Below, piece after piece: positions 8,740 through 17,227 of a DNA stretch of 64,000 bases. Each line of letters starts with the position of its first letter. Position 1 is the stretch's first letter. A program made the position numbers and the translations under genes. The DNA is from Streptomyces sp. NBC_01241 (GTDB lineage: Bacteria; Actinomycetota; Actinomycetes; Streptomycetales; Streptomycetaceae), in NCBI RefSeq assembly GCF_041435435.1, contig NZ_CP108494.1, forward strand, positions 7,660,501 to 7,724,500, in the 5' to 3' direction. Below the pieces are notes generated by a model. The model saw only the letters and a list, made by a program, of their open reading frames with translations, had not been told where the DNA came from and made no database searches.

Positions 8740-9443
8740 AGAAGCGGGGAGGGGCGGCGGTCATGAGTACGGACGTGGACGCGGAGGCCGTCGAGGACGT
8801 GGAGAAAGCCGACGCGCCGGCCGGTGAGGACAACGTCGAGGACGCGGAGAAAGCCGACGCGCCGGCCGGTGAGGACACCGTCGAGGACACGGAGAAGACC
8901 GACGAGGCTTCCGGTGAGGACGGCACGGTCCCGCCCGGCGCGGGCCGCCGGTGGCCGCGCGTCGTGGCAGCGGTTCTGGTCGTGGCACTCCTCGCGACCG
9001 GTGGCGGACTCTTCGCCAAGGGCAGGCAGTTGCGCGACACCCCCGCCACCTCGAACCGGGCGCTGACCGACAGCGCGGCGACCAGCCGGGTCACCGGCGA
9101 CGTCAGCAACGCGCTCGGCAAGGTCTTCTCGTACAGCCCACGGGCCACCGGCGTCACCAAGGAGTCGGCGAAACAACTCCTGGCGGGGACGGCGCTCAAG
9201 CAGTACGCGGCCCTGTTCGGCCAGGTCGAGAAGCAGGCCGCCGACCAGAAACTGACGCTCACCACCCACGTCGTACGCGCCGGAGTGACCCGGCTGACGG
9301 ACAGCAGCGCCCACCTGCTCGTCTTCCTCGACCAGGTCTACGAACGCGAAGGCAAGCCGGCCACCACGGCGGCGGCGCAGCTCTCCGTCACGGCCGAACT
9401 GCGGGACGGCCACTGGATCGTTGTCGACATCACCTCCAGATAG
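8736..9443 (+). CDS. Mce-associated membrane protein 2 with acidic repeat N-terminus
   Basis: About 235 residues, taking ATG 8736 (ATGA overlap with the upstream stop); ATG 8763 is an alternative. The first 65 residues are cytoplasmic and highly acidic, and contain three tandem 15-residue repeats of the type VEDVEKADAPAGEDN. A transmembrane helix (about 73-92) and an extracytoplasmic NTF2-like domain follow, with SRVTGDVSNALGKVFSY and a C-terminal DGHWIVVDI strand. It is paralogous to the protein at 10070-10807, which has the same plan. The acidic domain could dock a cytoplasmic partner, but nothing in the sequence says which. Confidence 0.85.
   Translation: MKKRGGAAVMSTDVDAEAVEDVEKADAPAGEDNVEDAEKADAPAGEDTVEDTEKTDEASGEDGTVPPGAGRRWPRVVAAVLVVALLATGGGLFAKGRQLRDTPATSNRALTDSAATSRVTGDVSNALGKVFSYSPRATGVTKESAKQLLAGTALKQYAALFGQVEKQAADQKLTLTTHVVRAGVTRLTDSSAHLLVFLDQVYEREGKPATTAAAQLSVTAELRDGHWIVVDITSR
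8790..8924 (+). repeat. Three tandem 45-bp coding repeats
   Basis: Units at 8790-8834, 8835-8879 and 8880-8924. The first two differ at only a few bases; the third is more diverged. Each encodes a 15-residue acidic unit beginning VED and ending GED followed by N, T or G. The repeat lies wholly within the cytoplasmic head of the second Mce-associated protein and keeps frame, so copy-number change would lengthen or shorten the acidic head without breaking the gene. Confidence 0.9.
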
Positions 9444-9497
9444 CAGAGCCCACACTCGTCCAGTTCAGCACGGATCGGCCGCAGGGGAGAGACAGCA

Positions 9498-10028
9498 ATG
9501 GCACGGGTACGGATGACGAGGAACCCGCTGGTGGCGGTGGCGATCGCGCTGACGGTCGCGGCGGCCGTCGCGGCCGGCTGGGGCGGGGTGTCCCGGTACG
9601 ACGCCGCGCACGACGATTCGGCGGCTTACGCACAGGCCCGCGACGACGCCCTGGCCGCGGGCGAACAGGCCGTGCAGAACATGAACACCCTGGACCACCG
9701 GAAGCTGGCGACGGGCCTCGACAGCTGGGAGGAATCCACCACCGGCGATCTGCACCAGCAACTCGTCGACGGACGCGACGCGTTCGTGAAGCAGATCCAG
9801 CAGGCGAAGACCGTCAGCACGGCCCAGATCCTGTCCGGGGCGGTGACCGAACTCGACGACCGGGCCGGCAAGGCCGGGGTCATGGTGGCGCTGCGGGTGA
9901 CGGTGACCGCACCCAAGGGCAAGCCCGCGGTCAAGGAGAGCCGGATGCTCGGGCAGCTCACCCGTACCTCCGAAGGGTGGAAGCTCAGCGCCCTCGGCCA
10001 GGCGCCCGTCGGCAACACGGCCGGCTGA
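9498..10028 (+). CDS. Mce-associated membrane protein 3
   Basis: A 176-residue single-pass membrane protein (helix about 12-30) with an extracytoplasmic domain similar to that of the protein at 8218-8739; shared elements include AYAQARDDALAAGEQAVQN near the start and TSEGWKLSALGQAPV near the end. It begins 54 bases after the preceding gene with a clear ribosome site (GGGGAGAGA, about 9 bases before ATG). The spacing suggests it is still in the same transcript but initiates on its own. Inferred to be an accessory subunit of the Mce importer. Confidence 0.84.
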   Translation: MARVRMTRNPLVAVAIALTVAAAVAAGWGGVSRYDAAHDDSAAYAQARDDALAAGEQAVQNMNTLDHRKLATGLDSWEESTTGDLHQQLVDGRDAFVKQIQQAKTVSTAQILSGAVTELDDRAGKAGVMVALRVTVTAPKGKPAVKESRMLGQLTRTSEGWKLSALGQAPVGNTAG

Positions 10029-10069
10029 CGCTACCGACTCCCACCCCGCCACCCGAGAGGATCCCGGAC

Positions 10070-10807
10070 ATGTCGACGACTCGTCACCTCGTCAACCGTC
10101 AGCGCCGTCTGGCCACCGTCGCCGCGGAACGCGCCACGACTGCCGCCCCGTCCAGCAGGCCCGCGCCCCCCGGCGCCTCACGGGACGAGCCCGCGGGGGC
10201 CACGGCCGGGGAAGACACCACCGTTGAGGACGAGGCCACCGACGACGCCGACACGGGGGAGGAGGCGGCACCTGGACGCAAGCGGATACCCCGCCTCCGT
10301 CTCCGGCTGCCCGCCGTCTTCTGCGTCCTCACGGTGCTCCTCGGCGCCTTCGCCGCCTGGGCGTTCGGCTCGGCCGCGAACCTGCGCGACGACCCGGCCC
10401 GCCGGAACACGGCCCTCACCGACATCGGCCGCACCAGCGAGCTGAAGGGGCAGATCTCCGAGGCGGTGGGTGCGGTGTTCTCGTACAACTACGCCTCGCC
10501 CGCCAAGTCCGAGCGTGCGGTGAAGAGTTACCTGGTCGGCAAGGCGGTCCAGCAGCACGCGGACATGCTCGCGCAGGTACGGGCGCAGGGGCAGAAACAG
10601 AAGCTCGTGCTGACCACGACCGTCACGGACAGCGGTGTGGAACTCCTCGACGGCGACCGGGCCCGGCTGCTGATCTTCGCCGACCAGAGCAACACCCGTA
10701 CTGGCACGTCGGACGAGACGACCTACGCGGCGGCGATGTTCGCCGTGGACGCTGTTCGCCGCGGCGACACCTGGCGGATCTCAGGCATCGATACGTTCGC
10801 CCGGTGA
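10070..10807 (+). CDS. Mce-associated membrane protein 4 with acidic cytoplasmic head
   Basis: A 245-residue protein from ATG 10070, preceded by CGAGAGG at about 10 bases. Residues 1-75 are cytoplasmic: first basic, then an acidic run (TVEDEATDDADTGEEAA). A transmembrane helix (about 83-103) leads to an extracytoplasmic domain with LKGQISEAVGAVFSYNYA and a C-terminal GDTWRISGID strand. It has the same layout as the protein at 8736-9443, so genes 8218/8736 and 9498/10070 look like a duplicated pair. Function beyond Mce association is not visible. Confidence 0.83.
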   Translation: MSTTRHLVNRQRRLATVAAERATTAAPSSRPAPPGASRDEPAGATAGEDTTVEDEATDDADTGEEAAPGRKRIPRLRLRLPAVFCVLTVLLGAFAAWAFGSAANLRDDPARRNTALTDIGRTSELKGQISEAVGAVFSYNYASPAKSERAVKSYLVGKAVQQHADMLAQVRAQGQKQKLVLTTTVTDSGVELLDGDRARLLIFADQSNTRTGTSDETTYAAAMFAVDAVRRGDTWRISGIDTFAR

Positions 10808-10829
10808 CCCGGGGGAGAGGGGAGCACGC

Positions 10830-12056
10830 ATGAGGTTCAACGGCACCATGCGCCGCGGAATCGGCGGCACAGCAGCCGCGGTCGCCGCGATGGCCGCGCT
10901 CACCGGGTCCCAGGCACCGGGACTCGTCCGCCATGAACAGACCGCGACGGAGCGACAGGAGTCCGACGAGGTCACGTGGTCGCACGTGCCCAACGACGAC
11001 TCCTACCACACCGAACTGCCGCCGCTGCGGTCGCCGACGCCGCCGAAGGCCGGTGTGAAGCAGAGCCCGGCCGTCGCGCAGTCGTGGGCCGAGGCGGGCA
11101 TCCCGGCCACGGTGCTCGCCGCCTACCGCAAGGCGGAGAGCGCGCTCGCGCGTACCGACCCCGGATGCCATCTGCCGTGGCAGTTACTCGCGGCGATCGG
11201 CAAGGTCGAATCGGGCCAGGCGGGCGGGGGACGGGTCGATGCCCACGGCACGACGCTCGACCCGATCCTCGGACCGGTCCTCAACGGCGCCGGATTCGCC
11301 AACATTCCGGACACCGACGGCGGCGTGTACGACGGCGACAGCACTTATGACCGGGCCGTCGGCCCGATGCAGTTCATCCCGTCCACCTGGGCCCACTGGG
11401 GCAAGGACGGCAACGGCGACGGCCGCCGCGATCCGAACAACGTCTTCGACGCCGCCCTCGCCGCCGGGTACTACCTCTGTGCCGGACCGGGCGATCTGTC
11501 GGTGAAGGCCGACCTGGACCGGGCGATCCTCAGCTACAACCACTCGGACACCTACCTGCGCACCGTGCTGTCCTGGCTGGAGTTCTACCGCAAGGGCGTT
11601 CACCCGGTGGCCGACGGCAAGGGCACCGTCCCGAAGAGCCCCGGCGCGGGCGGACCGAACAAGCCGAAGCACCCGGTGGGCGGTCCCGGAGCCCCGGGCG
11701 GCGGCATCGTCATCGGCCCGCAGCCCGGCGGTTCGCACAGCCCCTCGCCCTCCACGCCCCCGAAGCCCTCCGGCTCACCGACAAGTTCCCCGGCCCCCAC
11801 CGCCTCCCCGGACCCCACCGATCCGGGCACCGCCTCACCGGGCCCGACCGACAGCGGACCGGCCTCCCCGGACCCCGGCACCAGCCCCGACCCCAGCACC
11901 TCGGCCCCCGGCCCCGGCACGGACCCCGGCTGCCCGAGCGACTCGCCGTCACCGGACCCCACCGGCTCGACCGGAACCACCGAGTCCCCGACACCCGACC
12001 CGGGCACGACCGAGGAACCCTGCGCCACGGCCTCGGGCTCAGCGCCCGCCGGCTGA
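10830..12056 (+). CDS. Secreted lytic transglycosylase with Pro/Ser/Thr-rich tail
   Basis: A 408-residue peptidoglycan-cleaving enzyme. It has an N-terminal signal/anchor (about 10-28), then an SLT-type transglycosylase domain (about 80-255). The catalytic glutamate is Glu127 in IGKVESGQAGG, and later family motifs are GPMQFIPSTW and NVFDAALAAGYYLC. The last 150 residues are low-complexity Pro/Ser/Thr/Gly, a typical wall-spanning linker. It starts 22 bases after the Mce-associated genes with GGGGAGAGGGGAG as ribosome site, so it probably belongs to the same operon and may open the wall for the Mce tunnel. Codon 119 is TTA (11184-11186), which makes translation likely to depend on bldA tRNA. 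The 3' end overlaps the convergent ligase gene by 18 bases. Confidence 0.9.
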   Translation: MRFNGTMRRGIGGTAAAVAAMAALTGSQAPGLVRHEQTATERQESDEVTWSHVPNDDSYHTELPPLRSPTPPKAGVKQSPAVAQSWAEAGIPATVLAAYRKAESALARTDPGCHLPWQLLAAIGKVESGQAGGGRVDAHGTTLDPILGPVLNGAGFANIPDTDGGVYDGDSTYDRAVGPMQFIPSTWAHWGKDGNGDGRRDPNNVFDAALAAGYYLCAGPGDLSVKADLDRAILSYNHSDTYLRTVLSWLEFYRKGVHPVADGKGTVPKSPGAGGPNKPKHPVGGPGAPGGGIVIGPQPGGSHSPSPSTPPKPSGSPTSSPAPTASPDPTDPGTASPGPTDSGPASPDPGTSPDPSTSAPGPGTDPGCPSDSPSPDPTGSTGTTESPTPDPGTTEEPCATASGSAPAG

Positions 12057-13106
12057 CAGCACCTCGGCCAGGTCGTACCGCACCACCTCTTCCAGCTGCG
12101 CGTACGTGCAGCCGTCCGGGGTGCGGTCCGGCCGCCACCGGCGAAACTGCGCGGTGTGCCGGAAGCGGTCGCCCTCCATATGGTCGTACGCCACCTCACA
12201 GACCCGCTCCGGGCTGAGCGCCACCCAGGACAGGTCCTTCTTGCCCGACCAGCGACTCGGTGCCCCGGGCAGCCGCGACCCCTCGTGCGCCGCCGCGTCC
12301 GCCCAGGCCGCCCACGGGTGAGCGGCCGGCTCCACGCGCAGTGGTTCCAGCTCCTCCAGGAGCTCGGCGCGCCGCTTCATCGAGAAGGCCGCACAGACCC
12401 CGACGTGCTGCAGGACGCCCTCGGCGTCGTACAGGCCGAGCAGCAGCGAGCCGACGACCGGGCCGCTCTTGTGGAGGCGGTAGCCCGCCACCACGCAGTC
12501 GGCGGTCCGCTCGTGCTTGATCTTGTACATCACCCGGGTGTCGGGGCGGTACGGCAGATCGAGCGGTTTGGCGACCACACCGTCGAGCCCCGCGCCCTCG
12601 TACCGGTCGAACCACTCCTGGGCGAGTGCCGGGTCCGTGGTCGCCGGCGCGAGGTGGACGGGCGGCGACGCGGCGGACAGGGCCGCCTCCAGTACGGCGC
12701 GCCGGTCCGACTGCCGTACGGAGAGCAGCGAATCGTCGCCCACCGCCAGGATGTCGAAGGCGACCAGACTGGCCGGGGTCCGCTCGGCGAGCAGCCGCAC
12801 CCGGGAATCGGCGGGGTGGATGCGCTCGCTGAGCCGGTCGAAGTCCAGCCGGCCCCCGTACGCGACGACGATCTCGCCGTCGATCACACAGCGCGGCGGC
12901 AGATTGTCGCGGACGGCGGTGACCAGTTCGGGGAAGTACCGGGTGAGCGGCTTTCCGGTGCGACTGCCGATCACCACCTCGTCGCCGTCGCGGTGCACGA
13001 TCGCGCGGAAACCGTCCCACTTGGCCTCGTACTGCATACCGGGCGGGATCTTCGCGACGGACTTGGCGAGCATCGGCTTCACAGGCGGCATCACCGGCAG
13101 ATCCAT
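12039..13106 (-). CDS. ligC: ATP-dependent DNA ligase, LigC type
   Basis: A 355-residue ATP-dependent DNA ligase of the small bacterial end-joining class. The adenylation motif is KWDGFR (within QYEAKWDGFRAI, about residues 27-38), with Lys as the AMP acceptor. Further nucleotidyltransferase motifs include CVIDGEIV, LDGVVAKPLDLPY and MYKIKHERTADCVV. The C-terminal OB domain ends in a region with RFRHTAQFRRWRPDR. It lacks polymerase and nuclease domains; the polymerase is encoded by the divergent neighbour 77 bases away. Together they supply two LigD functions as separate proteins. Ku is not in this window. Confidence 0.92.
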   Translation of the reverse strand: MDLPVMPPVKPMLAKSVAKIPPGMQYEAKWDGFRAIVHRDGDEVVIGSRTGKPLTRYFPELVTAVRDNLPPRCVIDGEIVVAYGGRLDFDRLSERIHPADSRVRLLAERTPASLVAFDILAVGDDSLLSVRQSDRRAVLEAALSAASPPVHLAPATTDPALAQEWFDRYEGAGLDGVVAKPLDLPYRPDTRVMYKIKHERTADCVVAGYRLHKSGPVVGSLLLGLYDAEGVLQHVGVCAAFSMKRRAELLEELEPLRVEPAAHPWAAWADAAAHEGSRLPGAPSRWSGKKDLSWVALSPERVCEVAYDHMEGDRFRHTAQFRRWRPDRTPDGCTYAQLEEVVRYDLAEVLSAGGR

Positions 13107-13170
13107 GCCCCCGATTCTTGCCGACGGACGCCCACCCGTCTCCCGATATGCGGCATATGTGGACCCGGCC

Positions 13171-13176
13171 TACCGT
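13171..13176 (+). promoter_or_regulatory. -10 element of a predicted leaderless promoter for ligD
   Basis: TACCGT fits the actinobacterial TANNNT -10 consensus and ends 7 bases before ATG 13184. No ribosome site lies between them. This spacing places transcription start at or next to the A of ATG, which predicts a leaderless mRNA and supports 13184 over the in-frame ATG at 13118. Confidence 0.55.
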
Positions 13177-13183
13177 GACCGTC

Positions 13184-14215
13184 ATGGGTGCAGCGGGCAA
13201 AGCGGTGGAGCTCGAAGCCGGCGGACGGGCCGTGCGGCTGTCCAGTCCGGACAAGGTCTACTTTCCGGCGAAGGGTTATACGAAGAGGGACGTGGCCGAG
13301 TACTTCCTGGCCGTGGGCCCCGGCATCACCCGCGCCCTGCGCGACCGGCCGACCACCCTCCAGCGCTTCGTCGACGGCGTCGAGGGCGACTTCTTCTACC
13401 AGAAGAGGGCCCCGAAGAACCTTCCCGACTGGATCCCCACGGCCAGGATCGACTTCCCCAGCGGCCGCTTTGCCGACGAGATCTGCCCCACCGAACTCGC
13501 CGCCGTCATCTGGGCGGCCAACCTCGGCACGCTCACCTTCCACCCCTGGCCCGTCCGCAGGGCCGACACCGACCACCCGGACGAACTGCGCATCGACCTC
13601 GACCCACAGCCCGGAACGGACTACGCGGATGCGGTGCGGGCCGCCCACGAGCTGCGGTCCGTCCTCGACGAGCACGGTCTGCGTGGCTGGCCCAAGACCT
13701 CCGGCGGCCGGGGCATCCACGTCTTCGTCCCCATCGAGCCGAAGTGGACCTTCACCGCCGTCCGACGCGCCGCCATCGCCACCGGACGGGAACTGGAACG
13801 CCGGATGCCGGACCGGGTGACCACCGCCTGGTGGAAGGAGGAGCGCGGCGAGCGGATCTTCGTCGACTACAACCAGACCGCCCGCGACCGCACGATCGCC
13901 TCCGCCTACTCCGTACGCCCCTTCCCGCACGCCCCGGTCTCCGCCCCGCTGCGCTGGGAGGAGATCGACGACGTCGAACCGCGCGACTTCGACATCAGGA
14001 CCATGCCCGGGCGTTACGCCGAGGCCGGCGACGTGCACGCGGACATGGACGAGCACGCGTTCCGGCTCGACGGCCTGCTGGAGCTGGCCGACCGGGACGA
14101 GCGGGAGCATGGGCTCGGCGAACTGCCGTACCCGCCGGAGTACCCGAAGATGCCCGGCGAACCGAAACGGGTCCAGCCGAGCCGGGCCCGGCACGACGGG
14201 GACGGCGCTGGATGA
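13184..14215 (+). CDS. ligD: End-joining DNA polymerase, LigD polymerase-domain type
   Basis: A 343-residue primase/polymerase of the archaeo-eukaryotic primase superfamily, equivalent to the free-standing PolDom of LigD. Visible motifs are LSSPDKVYFP at the N-terminus, HPWPVRRADTDHPDELRIDLDP with the catalytic DLD metal ligands, KTSGGRGIHVFVPI, and VDYNQTARDRTIASAYSVRP. It adds nucleotides, often ribonucleotides, at broken ends during non-homologous end joining. I chose ATG 13184 because of the -10 element just upstream; starting at 13118 would add 22 residues without family similarity. It is divergent from ligC, and its stop overlaps the next gene by ATGA. Confidence 0.9.
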   Translation: MGAAGKAVELEAGGRAVRLSSPDKVYFPAKGYTKRDVAEYFLAVGPGITRALRDRPTTLQRFVDGVEGDFFYQKRAPKNLPDWIPTARIDFPSGRFADEICPTELAAVIWAANLGTLTFHPWPVRRADTDHPDELRIDLDPQPGTDYADAVRAAHELRSVLDEHGLRGWPKTSGGRGIHVFVPIEPKWTFTAVRRAAIATGRELERRMPDRVTTAWWKEERGERIFVDYNQTARDRTIASAYSVRPFPHAPVSAPLRWEEIDDVEPRDFDIRTMPGRYAEAGDVHADMDEHAFRLDGLLELADRDEREHGLGELPYPPEYPKMPGEPKRVQPSRARHDGDGAG

Positions 14216-15291
14216 GCGCACCCGGCCTGGAGCCCGTCACCCCGCGCGGGGAACATGCCCGGCCCCCGGCCCGCGGTGACCGGTGGGCGGCGTTCAAGGC
14301 GTCCCCGTATCTGCCCGCCGTCGTGCTCCTGTTCATCATCGCCGCCGCGGCCGGTCTCTTCGCGGGCTCCTACACGTACGCGATGGCCAACCCGACCCCG
14401 CGCAACATCCCGGCGGCCGTGGTCGGTCCGCTGGACACCCCGCGCGACAAGGTCTTCCTCGACCGGCTGGAGGGCGCGCTCGACACCTCGCTGGTGCTGC
14501 ACGAGTACGCCACCGGGGCCCGGGCCCGCACCGCGCTGGAGGAGCAGAAGGTCTTCGCCATCCTGCGGTCCGAGAACGGCGGGGTCGCCATGGACGTCGC
14601 GAGCGCGTCCGGGGCCACGGTCGCCCAGCTGCTCGCCGAGTCCACGCTGAAGGTGGGGGAGGCGGCCCATGTGCCGGTGAAGGTCACGGACGTGAAGCCC
14701 CTGCAGCGGGGCGACCCGCGCGGCCTGGCTCTCTTCTACATCTCGCTCGCCGCGGTGATCGTCGGGTTCGTCGGCGCGATCCAGCTGAGTGTGCACGCCA
14801 AGGGGCTGGAGCCCCTGGAACGGATCGGGTTCACCGTCGCCTACGCCCTGCTCGGCGGGTTCTCCATCGCCGCCGTGGTGGACTGGCTGCTCGGCTCCGT
14901 CGACCTGCCCTTCGTCCAGTCGTGGTTGATCCTCGCCTTCACCATGTTCACGACGGGCATGGTCTTCACCATGTTCAACACCCTGATCGGGCGCTGGGCC
15001 ATGCTCCCCACCTGGGGACTGATGGTGATGCTGGGAAACCCGTCCTCCGGTGGTGCGGTGTCGTGGCCGCTGCTGCCGTCGGTGCTCGGCTTCATCGGCC
15101 GCTGGCTTCCCCCGGGCGCCTCGGTCAACGCCCAGCACGCCGCCGTCTACTACCAGGGGCACCAGCGGGTCTTCCCGTATCTGGTGCTCGCCGGATGGGC
15201 GCTGGTCTCCTGCACGGTGTTCTGGTTGTGGCGCCACCGGCACCCGGGAGGCCGTGACCACATGCCTCGGCACGCGGCCACGGCCACCTGA
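14212..15291 (+). CDS. YhgE/ABC-2-like multi-pass membrane protein
   Basis: A 359-residue membrane protein from ATG 14212, overlapping the ligD stop by ATGA. After a cytoplasmic N-terminus comes a helix (about 38-58), then an extracytoplasmic region to about residue 170 that resembles the start of YhgE/Pip and ABC-2 permeases (TPRNIPAAVVGPLD). Five or six more helices follow, including WLILAFTMFTTGMVFTMFNT. There is no ATPase domain and no adjacent ATPase gene. The coupling to ligD is probably incidental. Substrate and role are unknown. Confidence 0.75.
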   Translation: MSAPGLEPVTPRGEHARPPARGDRWAAFKASPYLPAVVLLFIIAAAAGLFAGSYTYAMANPTPRNIPAAVVGPLDTPRDKVFLDRLEGALDTSLVLHEYATGARARTALEEQKVFAILRSENGGVAMDVASASGATVAQLLAESTLKVGEAAHVPVKVTDVKPLQRGDPRGLALFYISLAAVIVGFVGAIQLSVHAKGLEPLERIGFTVAYALLGGFSIAAVVDWLLGSVDLPFVQSWLILAFTMFTTGMVFTMFNTLIGRWAMLPTWGLMVMLGNPSSGGAVSWPLLPSVLGFIGRWLPPGASVNAQHAAVYYQGHQRVFPYLVLAGWALVSCTVFWLWRHRHPGGRDHMPRHAATAT

Positions 15292-15292
15292 C

Positions 15293-15638
15293 CCCGGTCC
15301 CGGTTATGCCCATGCCGTCCACCGTGGTGGAGCTGGTGATCGTGCCGTCGGCGTTGAGCCCGAACCTGCCGCCACCGACCTGCTGCCACTTGGCGAACGA
15401 CGCCGCCGTGCCGTCGAAGAGCTTCTTGTAGCCCTCGTCCTGGCCCGGCTTGCCGATCCCCGACAGATGAGGACCTGGTCGGCCGCCGCGCCCGCCGCGC
15501 CTGCCGGAGCCGCCGTACGGCCGTACGCCGCCGTCGAGGTCAGCCCAGCCCCAGCACTATGAGGAACGAACCCAGCAGCGCAAGCCACAACCGGACGGGC
15601 CGGTACCGCTGTCGCGAGAAGATCGATCGGTGTCTCAC
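15293..15638 (-). pseudogene. Remnant of a DUF1080-type (3-keto-disaccharide hydrolase-like) secreted protein
   Basis: Reading leftward, a GTG (15638) overlaps the preceding stop and opens a signal peptide (basic residues, then LWLALLGSFLIVLGL). A frameshift near 15540 is needed to continue into the Ala-rich cleavage region. A second shift is needed to reach GYKKLFDGTAASFAKW, the hallmark start of DUF1080 domains, followed by LNADGTITSS. The match then stops near 15300, where sequence belonging to the 14212-15291 gene begins. About 60 residues of domain remain of a usual 180 or more, so the gene is dead. Domain identity is from recognition of the motif, without a search. Confidence 0.75.
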
Positions 15639-17227
15639 CGCACGGCCGCCTTCCTGGCGAGATCCGCGGCGGCCGGGGTAGGACCACCGCCCTTGTACGT
15701 CACACGCCACAGCGCGGACTTGGAGTCGGAGGTGAAGAAGCCGCGCCTTGCCGGAGTAACCGTTGCTGAAACCGGAGGAGTTGTTGTCACCGGTCGCGAT
15801 GTACAGGTTCCCCTTGGAGTCCCGGGCCATCCCGCCGCCCGCGTGGCAGCAGCTGTGGACCTGGACCGGCCAGTGCAGCAGCACCTTCTCGAAGGACAGA
15901 TCCAGCTTGTTGGTGGCCAGGTCCAGAGTGAACCGCGAAACCTGACGCACCGCCATCTGTCTGTCGCGGTCGATCTCCGAGTGCGGTGTGTAGTGCAGAT
16001 ACACCCAGCCGTTCTTCTCGAAGTCCGGGTCCAGCTCGATCCCGAGCAGTCCCTCCTCGACCTTGATCAGCTCGTCGCCGCCCTTGTTGCCGAAGATGGT
16101 CAGCTCACCGGCGAGGGTGACCTTCTTGGTCTTCGGGTCGTAGACGTGGATCTGTCCGAGACCCTTGCCGATGTCGGGGTTGTTCCAGTCGGTGACGACC
16201 GGCTTGCTGCTGTCGGCGCCGCCGCGTCCGATGTACAGCGCCCGCCCGTCGGGGGCGACGGTCAGGCCGTGCGGTTCGCCGATCTGGTCGTTCAGGCCCG
16301 GCTGATTGGGCTGAGTGAGGTGCTCCGCCTTGTAGTTGGAGGTGATCGTCGCCCTGCAGTCGGCCTGCGAGAGCCGTGTCGTCCAGTTCAGCGCGCCGCG
16401 CAGATGGTCGCGAAAGCCGGTCTCCGCGAAGCTGTCGACCGTACAGCCCATCGCCGTGTAGAAGGAGCGGCCGCCGTCGTAGTCACGGCACCAGGAGACC
16501 GGGTGGTCCCAGTCGTTGGCACTGGCGCCCGGCTGGTACGTGATCTCCCGGACGCGCGCCACGGTGTGCACGTCGCCGGACGGATTCTTCGTCCAGTTCA
16601 GCCACTTGTCCGGGCGCTTTCACTCCAGCGGCAGGTCTTTCGTCGCCGGATGCTGCCGGTCGCCGATCTCAACCGTCGCTCGCTGTACGTTCGTTGGACT
16701 GCCGGCCGCCGGACGGGCCCCGATCAGACCGGTGAACCAGTCCGAGTACGGCTCGGTGCGCGCCGCGTCATGGATTCCGAGGAAGCCGCCGCCCGCCTCC
16801 ATGTACGCCTCCAGGCCGGCCTCCTGCTCCGGGTCGAGCACATCGCCGCCACCGGTCAGAAGGACGACGGCGTTGTACTTGCCGAGCTGCTTGCCGTTGG
16901 TGAAGACGGCGGGGTCGTCGGTGGCGACGGTCTGGAACCGGCCGGCCTCCGGCCCGGTGAGCCCGATCTTCTCGATCGCCGCGATTCCGGCGTCTACGGT
17001 CGGGACTCCTCGGTGGCGGAGGCGTGGAACACCAGCACCTTGACGTTGGCGCCGCCCGGTGGTGAGGGGAGGGATAACGTTGTCGCCAGGATTTGCGGGC
17101 CCGGTTCCGGATAGGGCCTGGCACTGGCGGCGTTGCCGCCGAGCAGGGAAGCGGTCAGTGCGCCGGCCGCCAGGGCCGCCGCAAGTCCGCGTCGCGATCT
17201 GGACCTGTGATGTGGTGTGCGCTGCAT
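15635..17227 (-). pseudogene. Decayed ThuA / sorbosone-dehydrogenase (GSDH) fusion protein
   Basis: The N-terminus is a Tat-like signal peptide (RSRSRRGLAAALAAG) from ATG 17227, followed by the start of a ThuA domain (NVKVLVFHASATEES). One base is missing near 17000: the run reads TCCCGACC where TCCCCGACC would keep frame. Frame then resumes with a good ThuA domain (GGGFLGIHDAA, PYSDWFTGLIGA). An in-frame TGA interrupts it at 16620-16622. Next is a glucose/sorbosone dehydrogenase propeller start (GLTVAPDGRALYIGRGG, CHAGGGMARDSKGNLYIATGDN). After GYSGKA, near 15750, an out-of-frame internal deletion joins directly to the C-terminal end SKSALWRVTYKGGGPTP. An intact family member is much longer. 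Three independent lesions make this a pseudogene. Confidence 0.88.

Noticed and set aside
8790..8924. Regular repeats as a CRISPR array
   Set aside because: Units are directly adjacent without spacers, keep the reading frame and encode a protein repeat; there are no cas genes.
13118..13183. ATG 13118 as the ligD start
   Set aside because: The extra 22 residues are not family-like, and the -10 element lies downstream of it.
12517..14211. A rightward frame leading into the membrane protein at 14212 as one large fusion protein
   Set aside because: The upstream part is antisense to ligC and out of frame inside ligD; ATG 14212 has the normal ATGA overlap.
16618..16624. In-frame TGA in the ThuA-type gene as a selenocysteine codon
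   Set aside because: No SECIS-like hairpin was seen after it, and the same gene has a frameshift and a deletion, so it is simply decayed.
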